DNA from: an uncultured Alphaproteobacteria bacterium
Lineage (GTDB): Bacteria > Pseudomonadota > Alphaproteobacteria > HIMB59 > GCA-002718135
Assembly (NCBI GenBank): GCA_902582755.1
Contig: CACHSZ010000002.1
Span: forward strand, 144,151-208,150
DNA: 64,000 nt
Direction of reading: 5' to 3'
Shown here: positions 32,690-39,835 of the stretch, piece by piece
Numbering within the stretch: position 1 is the first letter of the stretch
Layout of the letters: each line of letters begins with the position of its first letter
Translations under genes and position numbers: made by a program
Notes under the pieces: generated by a model
What the model saw: only the letters and a program-made list of their open reading frames with translations
The model's database searches: none
Told to the model about the DNA's origin: nothing

Positions 32690-33716
32690 TTTTAATTTGA
32701 AGTTTTACATCAGTAGGCCTATGTTCTGCTGCTCTTATAAATGCTTCAACACTTTCTTCAAATTTAAAGGTATGTGTAATCATTGGTTTGACATCAATTT
32801 TTCCACGTTCTAGTAACCTTATTGATGGTTCATATTGATGTGAATACCTATGTACAGTTTGAAATTCAAGACCTTTGGCAAATAGTACTGCCCAGTTCAT
32901 AGGAACTGGTTCAGCATTATTTCCAATTAAAACTACATGCGCCCCAGGTGAGCAGCAAGTGAAAATAGCTTCATATGCTTTTACTGCTCCACTGCATTCA
33001 AAAAACCTATCAACTCCCCATCCTTTAGTTTCATTCATAATTTTTGTTTCTAAATTTTCTTTTGATAAATCTACAGGAATAAGATCCGGGTAATAATCAC
33101 ACATTTTTAATTTTTCACTTAAAATATCTGCTATATAAACTTTTGCACATCCACCAGCCAAAGCTGCAAGAGCTGTAACCAAACCAATTGGTCCACATCC
33201 CATCACTAAACCAATTTGACCAGGTTTTATTTTTGCCTTTGTCACACCTTGCATACCTACTGCCAAAGGCTCAACCATTGCTCCTTCGGCATACGACAGA
33301 TTATCTGGTAATTTAAAAACCATATCACTTGGAAAAATAACTTCAGGTGTTAAACAACCATGAATAGGTGGTGTAGCCCAAAATTTTACTTCTTGATCAT
33401 AATTGTAGATACCAAGTTTATATTCTTTAGTAGTTTTACTAACTATCTGTGGTTCAATACAAACTCTGTCACCAACCTTCAAATTTTTTTCATTAGCACC
33501 TACTTCAATAATTGTACCTGAGCCTTCGTGACCCAAAACCATTGGAGCATTGACATTCCATTGCCCAATCTTTCCATGTTCATAATAGTGAATATCTGAT
33601 CCACATATTCCAACAGTATGCATTTTGATTTTTACGTCATTCAAGCCAACCTTATTTTGTAGTTCAATATCTCTTAAATTTAATTCAAGTTTTTTTTCTA
33701 AAACTAATGCTTTCAT
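32679..33716 (-). CDS. Zinc-dependent polyol dehydrogenase (xylitol/sorbitol dehydrogenase-like)
   Basis: A 345-residue MDR-family alcohol dehydrogenase. The catalytic zinc region is GICGSDIHYYEHG (C38) with GHEGSG and EPLAVG. The segment EVKFWATPPIHGCL, seen in xylitol and L-iditol dehydrogenases, replaces the four-cysteine structural zinc lobe. The NAD motif GCGPIGLV is near 174-181. It oxidises a polyol to a ketose with NAD+. First gene of a two-gene minus-strand operon and divergent from an SDR gene over 85 bases of AT-rich sequence without a clear operator. Confidence 0.9.
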   Translation of the reverse strand: MKALVLEKKLELNLRDIELQNKVGLNDVKIKMHTVGICGSDIHYYEHGKIGQWNVNAPMVLGHEGSGTIIEVGANEKNLKVGDRVCIEPQIVSKTTKEYKLGIYNYDQEVKFWATPPIHGCLTPEVIFPSDMVFKLPDNLSYAEGAMVEPLAVGMQGVTKAKIKPGQIGLVMGCGPIGLVTALAALAGGCAKVYIADILSEKLKMCDYYPDLIPVDLSKENLETKIMNETKGWGVDRFFECSGAVKAYEAIFTCCSPGAHVVLIGNNAEPVPMNWAVLFAKGLEFQTVHRYSHQYEPSIRLLERGKIDVKPMITHTFKFEESVEAFIRAAEHRPTDVKLQIKIDE

Positions 33717-33801
33717 GACTGTTAATAAATAACATATTTTTAAAATAAATTATTATAATTTTTGATGAAATTTCTACTTTGTTAACATATTGTAAGTATT
33801 A

Positions 33802-34566
33802 ATGATTATTGATCAATTTAAGTTAACTAATAAAGTTGCTATTGTAACAGGTGGAACAAGAGGAATTGGTCTATCTATAGCTCATGCTCTTGGAGAAGCT
33901 GGAGCAAAAATAATTGTCACTAGTAGAACCGATAAATATGATGGTTTAAAAAGTTTAAAAGAAGCAAATTATGATGTTTCCTTTTTACAGGGTGATATTA
34001 CTAAACCAGATGAACCTCAAAAAATTATAAATTTTGTATTAGAAAAATATAATTCAATTGATATCCTAGTTAATAATGCTGGTGTTGCTCAACACGGAAC
34101 TATGGAAGAATTTGATGATGAATTATTAGATAAAATAATGAATACAAATGTTGATTCTGTTTTTAGAATGTGTCGTTTAGTTTTACCACAAATGAAAAAA
34201 CAAGGTGAAGGAGTGATTTTAAATATAGGTTCGATATCTGGATTAGTATCAAATATTCCTCAACCTCAAGTGGCTTATAATGCATCAAAAGCAGCTGTAC
34301 ATATGTTAACAAAAAGTTTAGCAAGTGATTTTGCAGAAGAAAATATTCGTGTGAATGCTATTGCCCCAGGTTACATTGATACAGAAATGACAAAGCTAAC
34401 TAAAGAAAACGAACATTGGTATGAAACTTGGAATAGTATGACACCACTCAAAAGAATGGGTAAACCAAGTGAAATTGCATCTGCAGCACTTTTTTTATGC
34501 AGCCCTGCTTCAAGTTACATTACAGGTGAAGTATTAGTTATAGATGGAGGATATACTCTTAGATAA
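33802..34566 (+). CDS. Short-chain dehydrogenase/reductase (sugar/polyol or 3-oxoacyl type)
   Basis: A 254-residue classical SDR. The cofactor motif TGGTRGIG is at 17-24, NNAG near 91-94, catalytic serine in NIGSISG near 146, and the YNASK motif near 159-163. The C-terminal ITGEVLVIDGGYTLR is typical. The family covers gluconate 5-dehydrogenase, sorbitol dehydrogenase and many others. Its position divergent from the Zn polyol dehydrogenase argues for a sugar or polyol substrate rather than fatty acid synthesis. It is convergent with the yceI-like gene, 5 bases apart. Confidence 0.9.
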   Translation: MIIDQFKLTNKVAIVTGGTRGIGLSIAHALGEAGAKIIVTSRTDKYDGLKSLKEANYDVSFLQGDITKPDEPQKIINFVLEKYNSIDILVNNAGVAQHGTMEEFDDELLDKIMNTNVDSVFRMCRLVLPQMKKQGEGVILNIGSISGLVSNIPQPQVAYNASKAAVHMLTKSLASDFAEENIRVNAIAPGYIDTEMTKLTKENEHWYETWNSMTPLKRMGKPSEIASAALFLCSPASSYITGEVLVIDGGYTLR

Positions 34567-34571
34567 GATAA

Positions 34572-35135
34572 TTATTCTTTAAAAAGAAAAATATTTGCCC
34601 TTATATTTATTTTGTCTTTAAGAATTGTTGTGTTTTTCCAATTACCAGTGCCAATTTCAAAGTCATTTCTGGAAAAAGATATTTCACTTTTTACCTGAAC
34701 CAACTCATTAGCTAGTTTTATAATCTCAATATCAATAGGGATTTTTTGACTTATACCCTTTATTGTTAATTCACCTATTAAAATAATATTATTATCTTCA
34801 TAGTTAAATTTAAAATTATTGGTATCAATAAGACCGAATGGAAATTTTTTAGAATCAAAGAAAATCTCACTCAGTACTAAATCTTTATATCGTTTATAAT
34901 TTAAATCTAAACTATCAATACTAACATTTATTAATGCTTTGTTATTATTTTCATTAGACAAATCCAAGGAAACAAAACCATCAAATGTATTAAATTTACC
35001 AGAAACATTTTTTGCAAACAAAACTGGAACTTCAAATTCTATGCTAGAAATATCTTTATCTATAGTCCATAAATCATTTGCAACAGTCTGTTTACAATAA
35101 AGAAAAATAAAAAATAAACTAAATATTACTTTCAA
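34572..35135 (-). CDS. YceI-family periplasmic protein
   Basis: A 187-residue secreted protein. The signal peptide MKVIFSLFFIFLYCKQTVA is followed by NDLWTIDKDISSIEFEVP, the canonical first strand of the YceI lipocalin-like barrel. Later strands include GLIDTNNFKFNY and GELTIKGISQKIPIDIEI. YceI proteins bind isoprenoid-type lipids such as octaprenyl chains; biological role is unclear. Its start lies inside the last codons of rnhA (17-base overlap), so it is the distal gene of the ispH-thrB-rnhA transcript. Confidence 0.88.
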   Translation of the reverse strand: MKVIFSLFFIFLYCKQTVANDLWTIDKDISSIEFEVPVLFAKNVSGKFNTFDGFVSLDLSNENNNKALINVSIDSLDLNYKRYKDLVLSEIFFDSKKFPFGLIDTNNFKFNYEDNNIILIGELTIKGISQKIPIDIEIIKLANELVQVKSEISFSRNDFEIGTGNWKNTTILKDKINIRANIFLFKE

Positions 35136-35547
35136 TATATTTCCTTGCTAGTTCATCAGCTTTTTCATTAAATTCAAAACCTGCATGACCCTTAACCCAC
35201 TTCCATGTTACACTATGTTTATCTATTAGATTATCTAATTGCATCCATAATTCTTTATTTTTCACTATTTTTTTTGTTGAAGTTTTCCATCCATTTTTTT
35301 TCCAATTTGTAATCCATGATTCAATACCATCCTTTACATATTTGCTATCGGTATAAATGATTAATTCTTTTTTTATCTCAAAATATTCCAGTGCTTTTAT
35401 TGCAGCTGTAAGTTCCATTTTATTATTAGTTGTGTGTTGATCACCACCATTTAATAAAATTTCTTTATTATTATCTAATATCACGACACCCCATCCCCCT
35501 ACACCAGGATTCCCAGAACATGCACCATCTGTATAAATATTAATCAT
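35119..35547 (-). CDS. rnhA: Ribonuclease HI
   Basis: A 142-residue endonuclease that cuts the RNA strand of RNA-DNA hybrids. All catalytic residues are present: D7 (IYTDGACSGNPG), E45 (NNKMELTAA), D67 (YTDSKYV), H121 (VKGHAG) and D131 (NEKADELA). Length is close to the E. coli enzyme (155). The start codon overlaps the thrB stop by one base and the end overlaps the YceI gene. The ispH-thrB-rnhA order is common in Alphaproteobacteria. Confidence 0.96.
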   Translation of the reverse strand: MINIYTDGACSGNPGVGGWGVVILDNNKEILLNGGDQHTTNNKMELTAAIKALEYFEIKKELIIYTDSKYVKDGIESWITNWKKNGWKTSTKKIVKNKELWMQLDNLIDKHSVTWKWVKGHAGFEFNEKADELARKYIESNI

Positions 35548-36497
35548 TATTCAAAAATATCATTTTGTTGATGCCATTTTAAAATATTCAAATATTCAAA
35601 TGGATCTTTTTTAACAACTACTGCATCAGGCGGATGAAAAATATAATCGTGCACTCTCGTACATAATATTCTAACAGCAGCAGCTCTTAATAAAATATTT
35701 AACGATTTCTTCTCAAGATCACTTAATTCTCTCAACTTTTGATATTCCTCAAGAATTATTAAGCAGTTCTCTTTGTTACAGTATTGTCCATTTTCACTAA
35801 AGCACCAATCATTAATAATTATGGCTAAATCGTAAATATAAAAATAATAACATGCAAAATAGAAATCTATTACTCCAGAAATTTTTTCATCTTTAAAAAA
35901 AATATTATCTCTAAACAAATCAGCATGTATGACACCGCTAGGAATATTTGCTGGCCAATAATTTTCTAAATAGTCTATTTCATTTTTTAACAAATACATT
36001 GTTTCATTAAACTTTTCGGATTTGTTATTAACGCATTTTTTGTAAATTTCTTTCCAATCCTGTAGATCTAAACTGTTAGGTCTTTTTTCATCAAAATTTA
36101 TGGTAAGATTATGTAAATCAGCAACCATTTTTCCAACTTGTCTACACATTTCAGAGTTAGGTTTTTCAATACTTTTACCTTCCAGAAAAGATATTATAAC
36201 AGCTGTTTTATTTTTTATTCTTTTTAAAATTTTTCCATTTTTATCTGAGATAGCTTTTGGACATTTAAAATTATTTTTATTTAAAAAGTTTTTTAAATTT
36301 ATAAAAAAGGGTAATTCTTGCTCAGTTACTCTTTTTTCAAAAATTGTTAAAATATATGGTTGATTATTACAAAAAATTTTAAAATTTGAGTTCTCTATCC
36401 CATCTACAATTTCTTCAAAACTATCTAAATTTCCAATTGAGTACTCAGAAATAAAGTTTTCAATATCTTCTTTAAGTAATTTAGTAAAGACTGCCAT
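35547..36497 (-). CDS. thrB: Homoserine kinase, ThrB2 (aminoglycoside-phosphotransferase-fold type)
   Basis: A 316-residue kinase of the protein-kinase-like fold, not the GHMP fold of E. coli ThrB. The start MAVFTKLLKEDIENFISEY is characteristic. The catalytic loop GVIHADLFRDNIFF near 188-201 holds the aspartate and asparagine, and GVIDFYFAC near 207-215 supplies the metal-binding aspartate. It phosphorylates homoserine to feed threonine synthase (60-1436). It sits between ispH, 3 bases upstream, and rnhA, with which it overlaps by one base. Confidence 0.94.
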   Translation of the reverse strand: MAVFTKLLKEDIENFISEYSIGNLDSFEEIVDGIENSNFKIFCNNQPYILTIFEKRVTEQELPFFINLKNFLNKNNFKCPKAISDKNGKILKRIKNKTAVIISFLEGKSIEKPNSEMCRQVGKMVADLHNLTINFDEKRPNSLDLQDWKEIYKKCVNNKSEKFNETMYLLKNEIDYLENYWPANIPSGVIHADLFRDNIFFKDEKISGVIDFYFACYYFYIYDLAIIINDWCFSENGQYCNKENCLIILEEYQKLRELSDLEKKSLNILLRAAAVRILCTRVHDYIFHPPDAVVVKKDPFEYLNILKWHQQNDIFE

Positions 36498-36500
36498 CTT

Positions 36501-37442
36501 CTATACGTTTAGTTTTTGTGGCACTTTAAAAAATACATCTTCTTTTTGGTAAGATCCTTCATTTATATGTATTTCAAAATTTCTTTTCAAATTATCAAGA
36601 AGTTTTTTAACGAGTACTTCTGGTGATGATGCACTTGCTGTTATTCCTATATTTTCAGATTCTTGAAATATATTTAAATTTAAGGAATCTACATCTTCTA
36701 CTAAAATAGCTTTTGTTGATCCATAATTTTTTGCTACTTCAACTAATCTTAGAGAATTTGATGAGTTACTTGCACCAATTACTAAAAAATAATCACATTG
36801 ATTAGCTATTTTTTTAACAGCTTCTTGTCTATTTGTTGTTGCATAACAAATATCATTTTTTTTTGGTTCTATGACATTACTAAAATGTAATTTTATCTCT
36901 TTTATTATATCTTTAGTATCATCTACTGATAGCGTTGTCTGAGTAACATATGCAATCTCATCATTTTGGTCAAAAGGTAATTTTTTAACATCTTCAACTT
37001 TTTCTACTAAATGAATTTTTTTATCTGTTTGGCCCATAGTCCCAATAACTTCAGGATGATTTCTATGACCAATTAAAATGACAGGAAGATTTTTTTTATC
37101 AAAATTTTCAACTTCTTTATGGATTTTGCTAACAAGTGGACACGTTGCATCATAATATACTAAATTTAAACTTAATGCTTCCTCTGGCACTGCTTTAGGA
37201 ACACCGTGTGCAGAAAAGATAACTGGCCTGCTTTTATCTTGAATTTCATTTAGTTCTTCAACAAAAATAGCTCCTTCTGACTTAAGATTTTCTACAACAA
37301 ATTTATTATGCACTATTTCATGACGAACATATACGGGCGCACCATATTTTTTTAGAGCACCCTTTACCATTTCTATAGCCCTATCTACACCTGCACAAAA
37401 TCCCCGAGGTCCTGCAAGAAATATATTAAGTTTTTTTGTCAT
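36501..37442 (-). CDS. ispH: 4-hydroxy-3-methylbut-2-enyl diphosphate reductase
   Basis: A 313-residue 4Fe-4S enzyme for the last step of the MEP isoprenoid pathway, making IPP and DMAPP from HMBPP. The three cluster cysteines are C16 (GPRGFCAGVDRAIE), C101 (DATCPLVSKIH) and C199 (ICYATTNRQ). Conserved histidine segments RHEIVHNKFVV and GHRNHPEV are in place. First gene of the ispH-thrB-rnhA-yceI-like operon; the 112-base gap upstream holds the F0-operon terminator. Confidence 0.97.
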   Translation of the reverse strand: MTKKLNIFLAGPRGFCAGVDRAIEMVKGALKKYGAPVYVRHEIVHNKFVVENLKSEGAIFVEELNEIQDKSRPVIFSAHGVPKAVPEEALSLNLVYYDATCPLVSKIHKEVENFDKKNLPVILIGHRNHPEVIGTMGQTDKKIHLVEKVEDVKKLPFDQNDEIAYVTQTTLSVDDTKDIIKEIKLHFSNVIEPKKNDICYATTNRQEAVKKIANQCDYFLVIGASNSSNSLRLVEVAKNYGSTKAILVEDVDSLNLNIFQESENIGITASASSPEVLVKKLLDNLKRNFEIHINEGSYQKEDVFFKVPQKLNV

Positions 37443-37525
37443 CCAAATTTGTTACCATTAATTTTGGTTACTTAATAATACTATAGATTTTAAAAATCTT
37501 TTAATATTAAATTATTAATATTTTA

Positions 37526-37553
37526 AGTAGATTTTGGAATAACTAAATCTACT
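37526..37553 (-). terminator. Probable terminator of the F0 ATP synthase operon
   Basis: Perfect 9-bp inverted repeat AGTAGATTT (37526-37534) / AAATCTACT (37545-37553) with a 10-base loop, starting directly after the stop codon of the subunit b gene on the minus strand. It is followed by an AT-rich tail (TTAAAATATTAAT). The rest of the gap 37443-37525 is AT-rich and should contain the ispH promoter, which I cannot place. Confidence 0.55.
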
Positions 37554-37554
37554 A

Positions 37555-38040
37555 CTAGTTCTTTAGAACAGAGTTAAATTCGGTAATTGATTCTTCAATT
37601 AAAGCAGATTTTTTATCCTTACTTAGATTTTGAAGTAGAATATTTCTAGTAGCCTCTATTGCAACACTTGAAATATAACTTTTGATAGAATTATTGGTAT
37701 CTCTAACTAATTGTTCAATTTTATTTTCTGCCAATATTTTTCTTTTTTCAATTTGATCAGTTAATTTAGTGGCGGATATATCTTTCAATTCAGCAATTCT
37801 TTTCTCAGATTCTAACTTTAGATTTTGTATTTCTTTCTCTACTTTAGATTCTCTATCCCTAAGTTCATCCAAAGCTTTTTGAGCCTCGTTTTTTAAATTC
37901 TCAACTTCATCTATTTTATTTTTTATATCTTTTATTTGTGTATCTAAACTAGATGTAAGAATTTTTCGTACTGGATTAAAAATAGCTGCAATAAATAATA
38001 TAAAAGATACCGCTACCCAAAATTGAGGATCAGAAAACAT
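37555..38040 (-). CDS. atpF: F0F1 ATP synthase subunit b
   Basis: A 161-residue stator subunit. One N-terminal membrane helix (FWVAVSFILFIAAIF, about 7-21) is followed by a long charged coiled coil rich in K/E to about 125, the peripheral stalk that holds F1. It is the last gene of atpI-atpB-atpE-b'-b, the isolated F0 operon typical of Alphaproteobacteria, which have paired b' and b subunits. Its start overlaps the stop of b' by one base. F1 genes are not in this window. Confidence 0.92.
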   Translation of the reverse strand: MFSDPQFWVAVSFILFIAAIFNPVRKILTSSLDTQIKDIKNKIDEVENLKNEAQKALDELRDRESKVEKEIQNLKLESEKRIAELKDISATKLTDQIEKRKILAENKIEQLVRDTNNSIKSYISSVAIEATRNILLQNLSKDKKSALIEESITEFNSVLKN

Positions 38041-38531
38041 TAATTAAAATTACCTTTATGTGTTTCAATAACTTTATTAAGTTCATTGTCTGACAATTCA
38101 ATATCTGTAATTTTTCCAACAGTCAGTTTTGTAATATTAACTATTTCATTGTTAATATTTTTCATTTGATCATCTTTACTTTTTAAAATTTCTTTTTCTG
38201 CATCAGAAACTTTTTTTTCTAAATCTTTATCAAGTGAAGAAAGTTGAGAAGAAACATCTTCTTGTAAAGCATTGATTGTTTCTTTAATTTTCTCATCTGT
38301 TTCTAGTTTAGCTTTATTGATTTGATCATTAATTTTTTTTTCAATTTCCATTGCCTGTTCTTGAAGCTCTTTTGCTGAAGATAAATTTTCATCTATTTTA
38401 TTTTGCCTTTTCTCTAAAACTGTAGCTATTCTTGGAAGTGATACCCTCCATAAAAATACAAATAGAAAAGTAAAAAATACAGCTAACCAAAAGAGCTGTG
38501 AAACAAAAAACTCTGGATTTAATTGAGGCAT
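38040..38531 (-). CDS. F0F1 ATP synthase subunit b'
   Basis: A 163-residue homologue of subunit b encoded just before it. MPQLNPEFFVSQLFWLAVF begins the single membrane helix (about 8-28), where the PQLNPEF(F/W)xxQxFWL pattern is characteristic of b' subunits. A coiled-coil stalk domain follows with LPRIATVLEKRQNKI near 31-45. Together b and b' form the heterodimeric stator of alphaproteobacterial, cyanobacterial and chloroplast enzymes. It lies 17 bases after atpE. Confidence 0.92.
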   Translation of the reverse strand: MPQLNPEFFVSQLFWLAVFFTFLFVFLWRVSLPRIATVLEKRQNKIDENLSSAKELQEQAMEIEKKINDQINKAKLETDEKIKETINALQEDVSSQLSSLDKDLEKKVSDAEKEILKSKDDQMKNINNEIVNITKLTVGKITDIELSDNELNKVIETHKGNFN

Positions 38532-38548
38532 TAATTAATTATTGAGTT

Positions 38549-38773
38549 CTATCCAAACAAAATAACTAACGCAATAACTAGCGCGAAAAGTGCAATCGCT
38601 TCAACTAATGCGAAACCTAACATTGTCATTGTAAAAACTTCACCTCTTGCTGCCGGATTTCTTCCAACTGCTTGAATAAAAGATGAGAAAATATTCCCAA
38701 TTCCAATACCTGATCCAATAACACCGATAACGGCTAAACCCGCTCCGATTACTTTTGCTGCTTCAATTTCCAT
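38549..38773 (-). CDS. atpE: F0F1 ATP synthase subunit c
   Basis: A 74-residue hairpin of two membrane helices joined by the polar RNPAARGE loop (38-45). The ion-carrying acid is E58 in FALVEAIALF. The glycine-rich first helix GVIGSGIGIG (17-26) packs the c-ring. No sodium-binding residue set is apparent, so it should be proton-driven. A well-formed RBS, AGGAGG on the coding strand, precedes it, in line with the high copy number of c per enzyme. Confidence 0.97.
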   Translation of the reverse strand: MEIEAAKVIGAGLAVIGVIGSGIGIGNIFSSFIQAVGRNPAARGEVFTMTMLGFALVEAIALFALVIALVILFG

Positions 38774-38791
38774 AAGTCCTCCTATTTTAAA

Positions 38792-39526
38792 TTAATGTAA
38801 ATGATAAGCATCGTTAATATATAAACACGTCAGTATTGCAAACACATATGCTTGCAAAAAAGCAATTAAAATTTCTAATCCTGTTAAAGCTACAATGAAA
38901 GCTAAAGGAAAAACTCCTGTAAAAAAAGGCATTGAAACTACAAAGCCTGCAAATACTTTTAGTAGTGTGTGACCGGCCAGCATGTTTGCAAATAATCTAA
39001 CTGATAAACTTATAGGTCTTGATAAATAAGAAATTACCTCAATGGGAATAAGCAGTGGATGCATGTAAAACGGCACACCTGGTATATAGAAGAAAGTAAA
39101 AAATTTAATGCCATGGTTAATAAACCCAAGAATAGTTACGCCAACAAATACAACTGCTGCTAATGCAAATGTAACAATGATGTGACTCGTGAAAGTAAAT
39201 TGATACGGTACCATTCCAACCATATTTCCAATTAGTACAAACATGAACAAAGAGAAAACAAATGGGAAATATCTTTTTCCATTATCTCCAACTGTATCTG
39301 AGAGTAACTGAGCAATAAAATTATACATCAGCTCTGAAATAAGCTGCATCCTAGAAGGGATAATTGATCTTGTGTTCACTGTTAAAGTTAAAAATAGAGT
39401 AATTACTAAAACAGTAATTAGCATTGCAAAAGATGAGTTTGTGAAAGAAATGTTATAACCACCAAATTCAATATTAGATATTGGATTTATCTCGAACTGT
39501 TTTAGAGGACTATCTTTTGCGGCCAT
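38792..39526 (-). CDS. atpB: F0F1 ATP synthase subunit a
   Basis: A 244-residue membrane subunit that forms the two proton half-channels. The start MAAKDSPLKQFEI is typical for alphaproteobacterial AtpB (DPLHQFEI-like). The key helix SLSVRLFANMLAGHTLL near 173-189 carries the essential arginine; the last helix holds LEILIAFLQAYVFAILT. About six membrane helices. It lies between atpI and atpE in the F0 operon. Confidence 0.96.
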   Translation of the reverse strand: MAAKDSPLKQFEINPISNIEFGGYNISFTNSSFAMLITVLVITLFLTLTVNTRSIIPSRMQLISELMYNFIAQLLSDTVGDNGKRYFPFVFSLFMFVLIGNMVGMVPYQFTFTSHIIVTFALAAVVFVGVTILGFINHGIKFFTFFYIPGVPFYMHPLLIPIEVISYLSRPISLSVRLFANMLAGHTLLKVFAGFVVSMPFFTGVFPLAFIVALTGLEILIAFLQAYVFAILTCLYINDAYHLH

Positions 39527-39547
39527 AATTGATATTGAATATTAAAA

Positions 39548-39835
39548 TTATCTTTGCTTTTCAATGCGACGCATTACACGATAAACGTTCAAAAATCCAG
39601 CTAATGCGCCAAATATGAAGAAAATAATTAAGCCTAATGGTTTAGTATTAAAGTAATTATCCACAATAAGCCCAATTCCAACTCCAACAACTAGTGCGGC
39701 TATAATTTCTGTACTAATTTTAAAACCAAATCCTGCACCACTTTCTTTTTTTTTAATATTAGGTTCTTTATTTTGATTATCTAAATCATCAATTTTTTTA
39801 CCTAATTCTTCTAAATTTTTATTTTTATAATTCAT
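39548..39835 (-). CDS. atpI: ATP synthase assembly protein AtpI
   Basis: A 95-residue protein with a charged N-terminal half (NKNLEELGKKIDDLDNQNK) and two membrane helices: about 41-60 (STEIIAALVVGVGIGLIVDN) and 67-86 (PLGLIIFFIFGALAGFLNVY). The second is followed by RVMRR. This is the AtpI/AtpZ family that helps c-ring assembly. Its start lies within the last codons of smc (11-base overlap), which links the chromosome segregation gene to the F0 operon. Confidence 0.92.
   Translation of the reverse strand: MNYKNKNLEELGKKIDDLDNQNKEPNIKKKESGAGFGFKISTEIIAALVVGVGIGLIVDNYFNTKPLGLIIFFIFGALAGFLNVYRVMRRIEKQR

Noticed and set aside
37443..37554. tRNA or small RNA gene in the ispH/F0 gap
   Set aside because: No cloverleaf or conserved tRNA boxes; only a terminator-like hairpin and AT-rich sequence.
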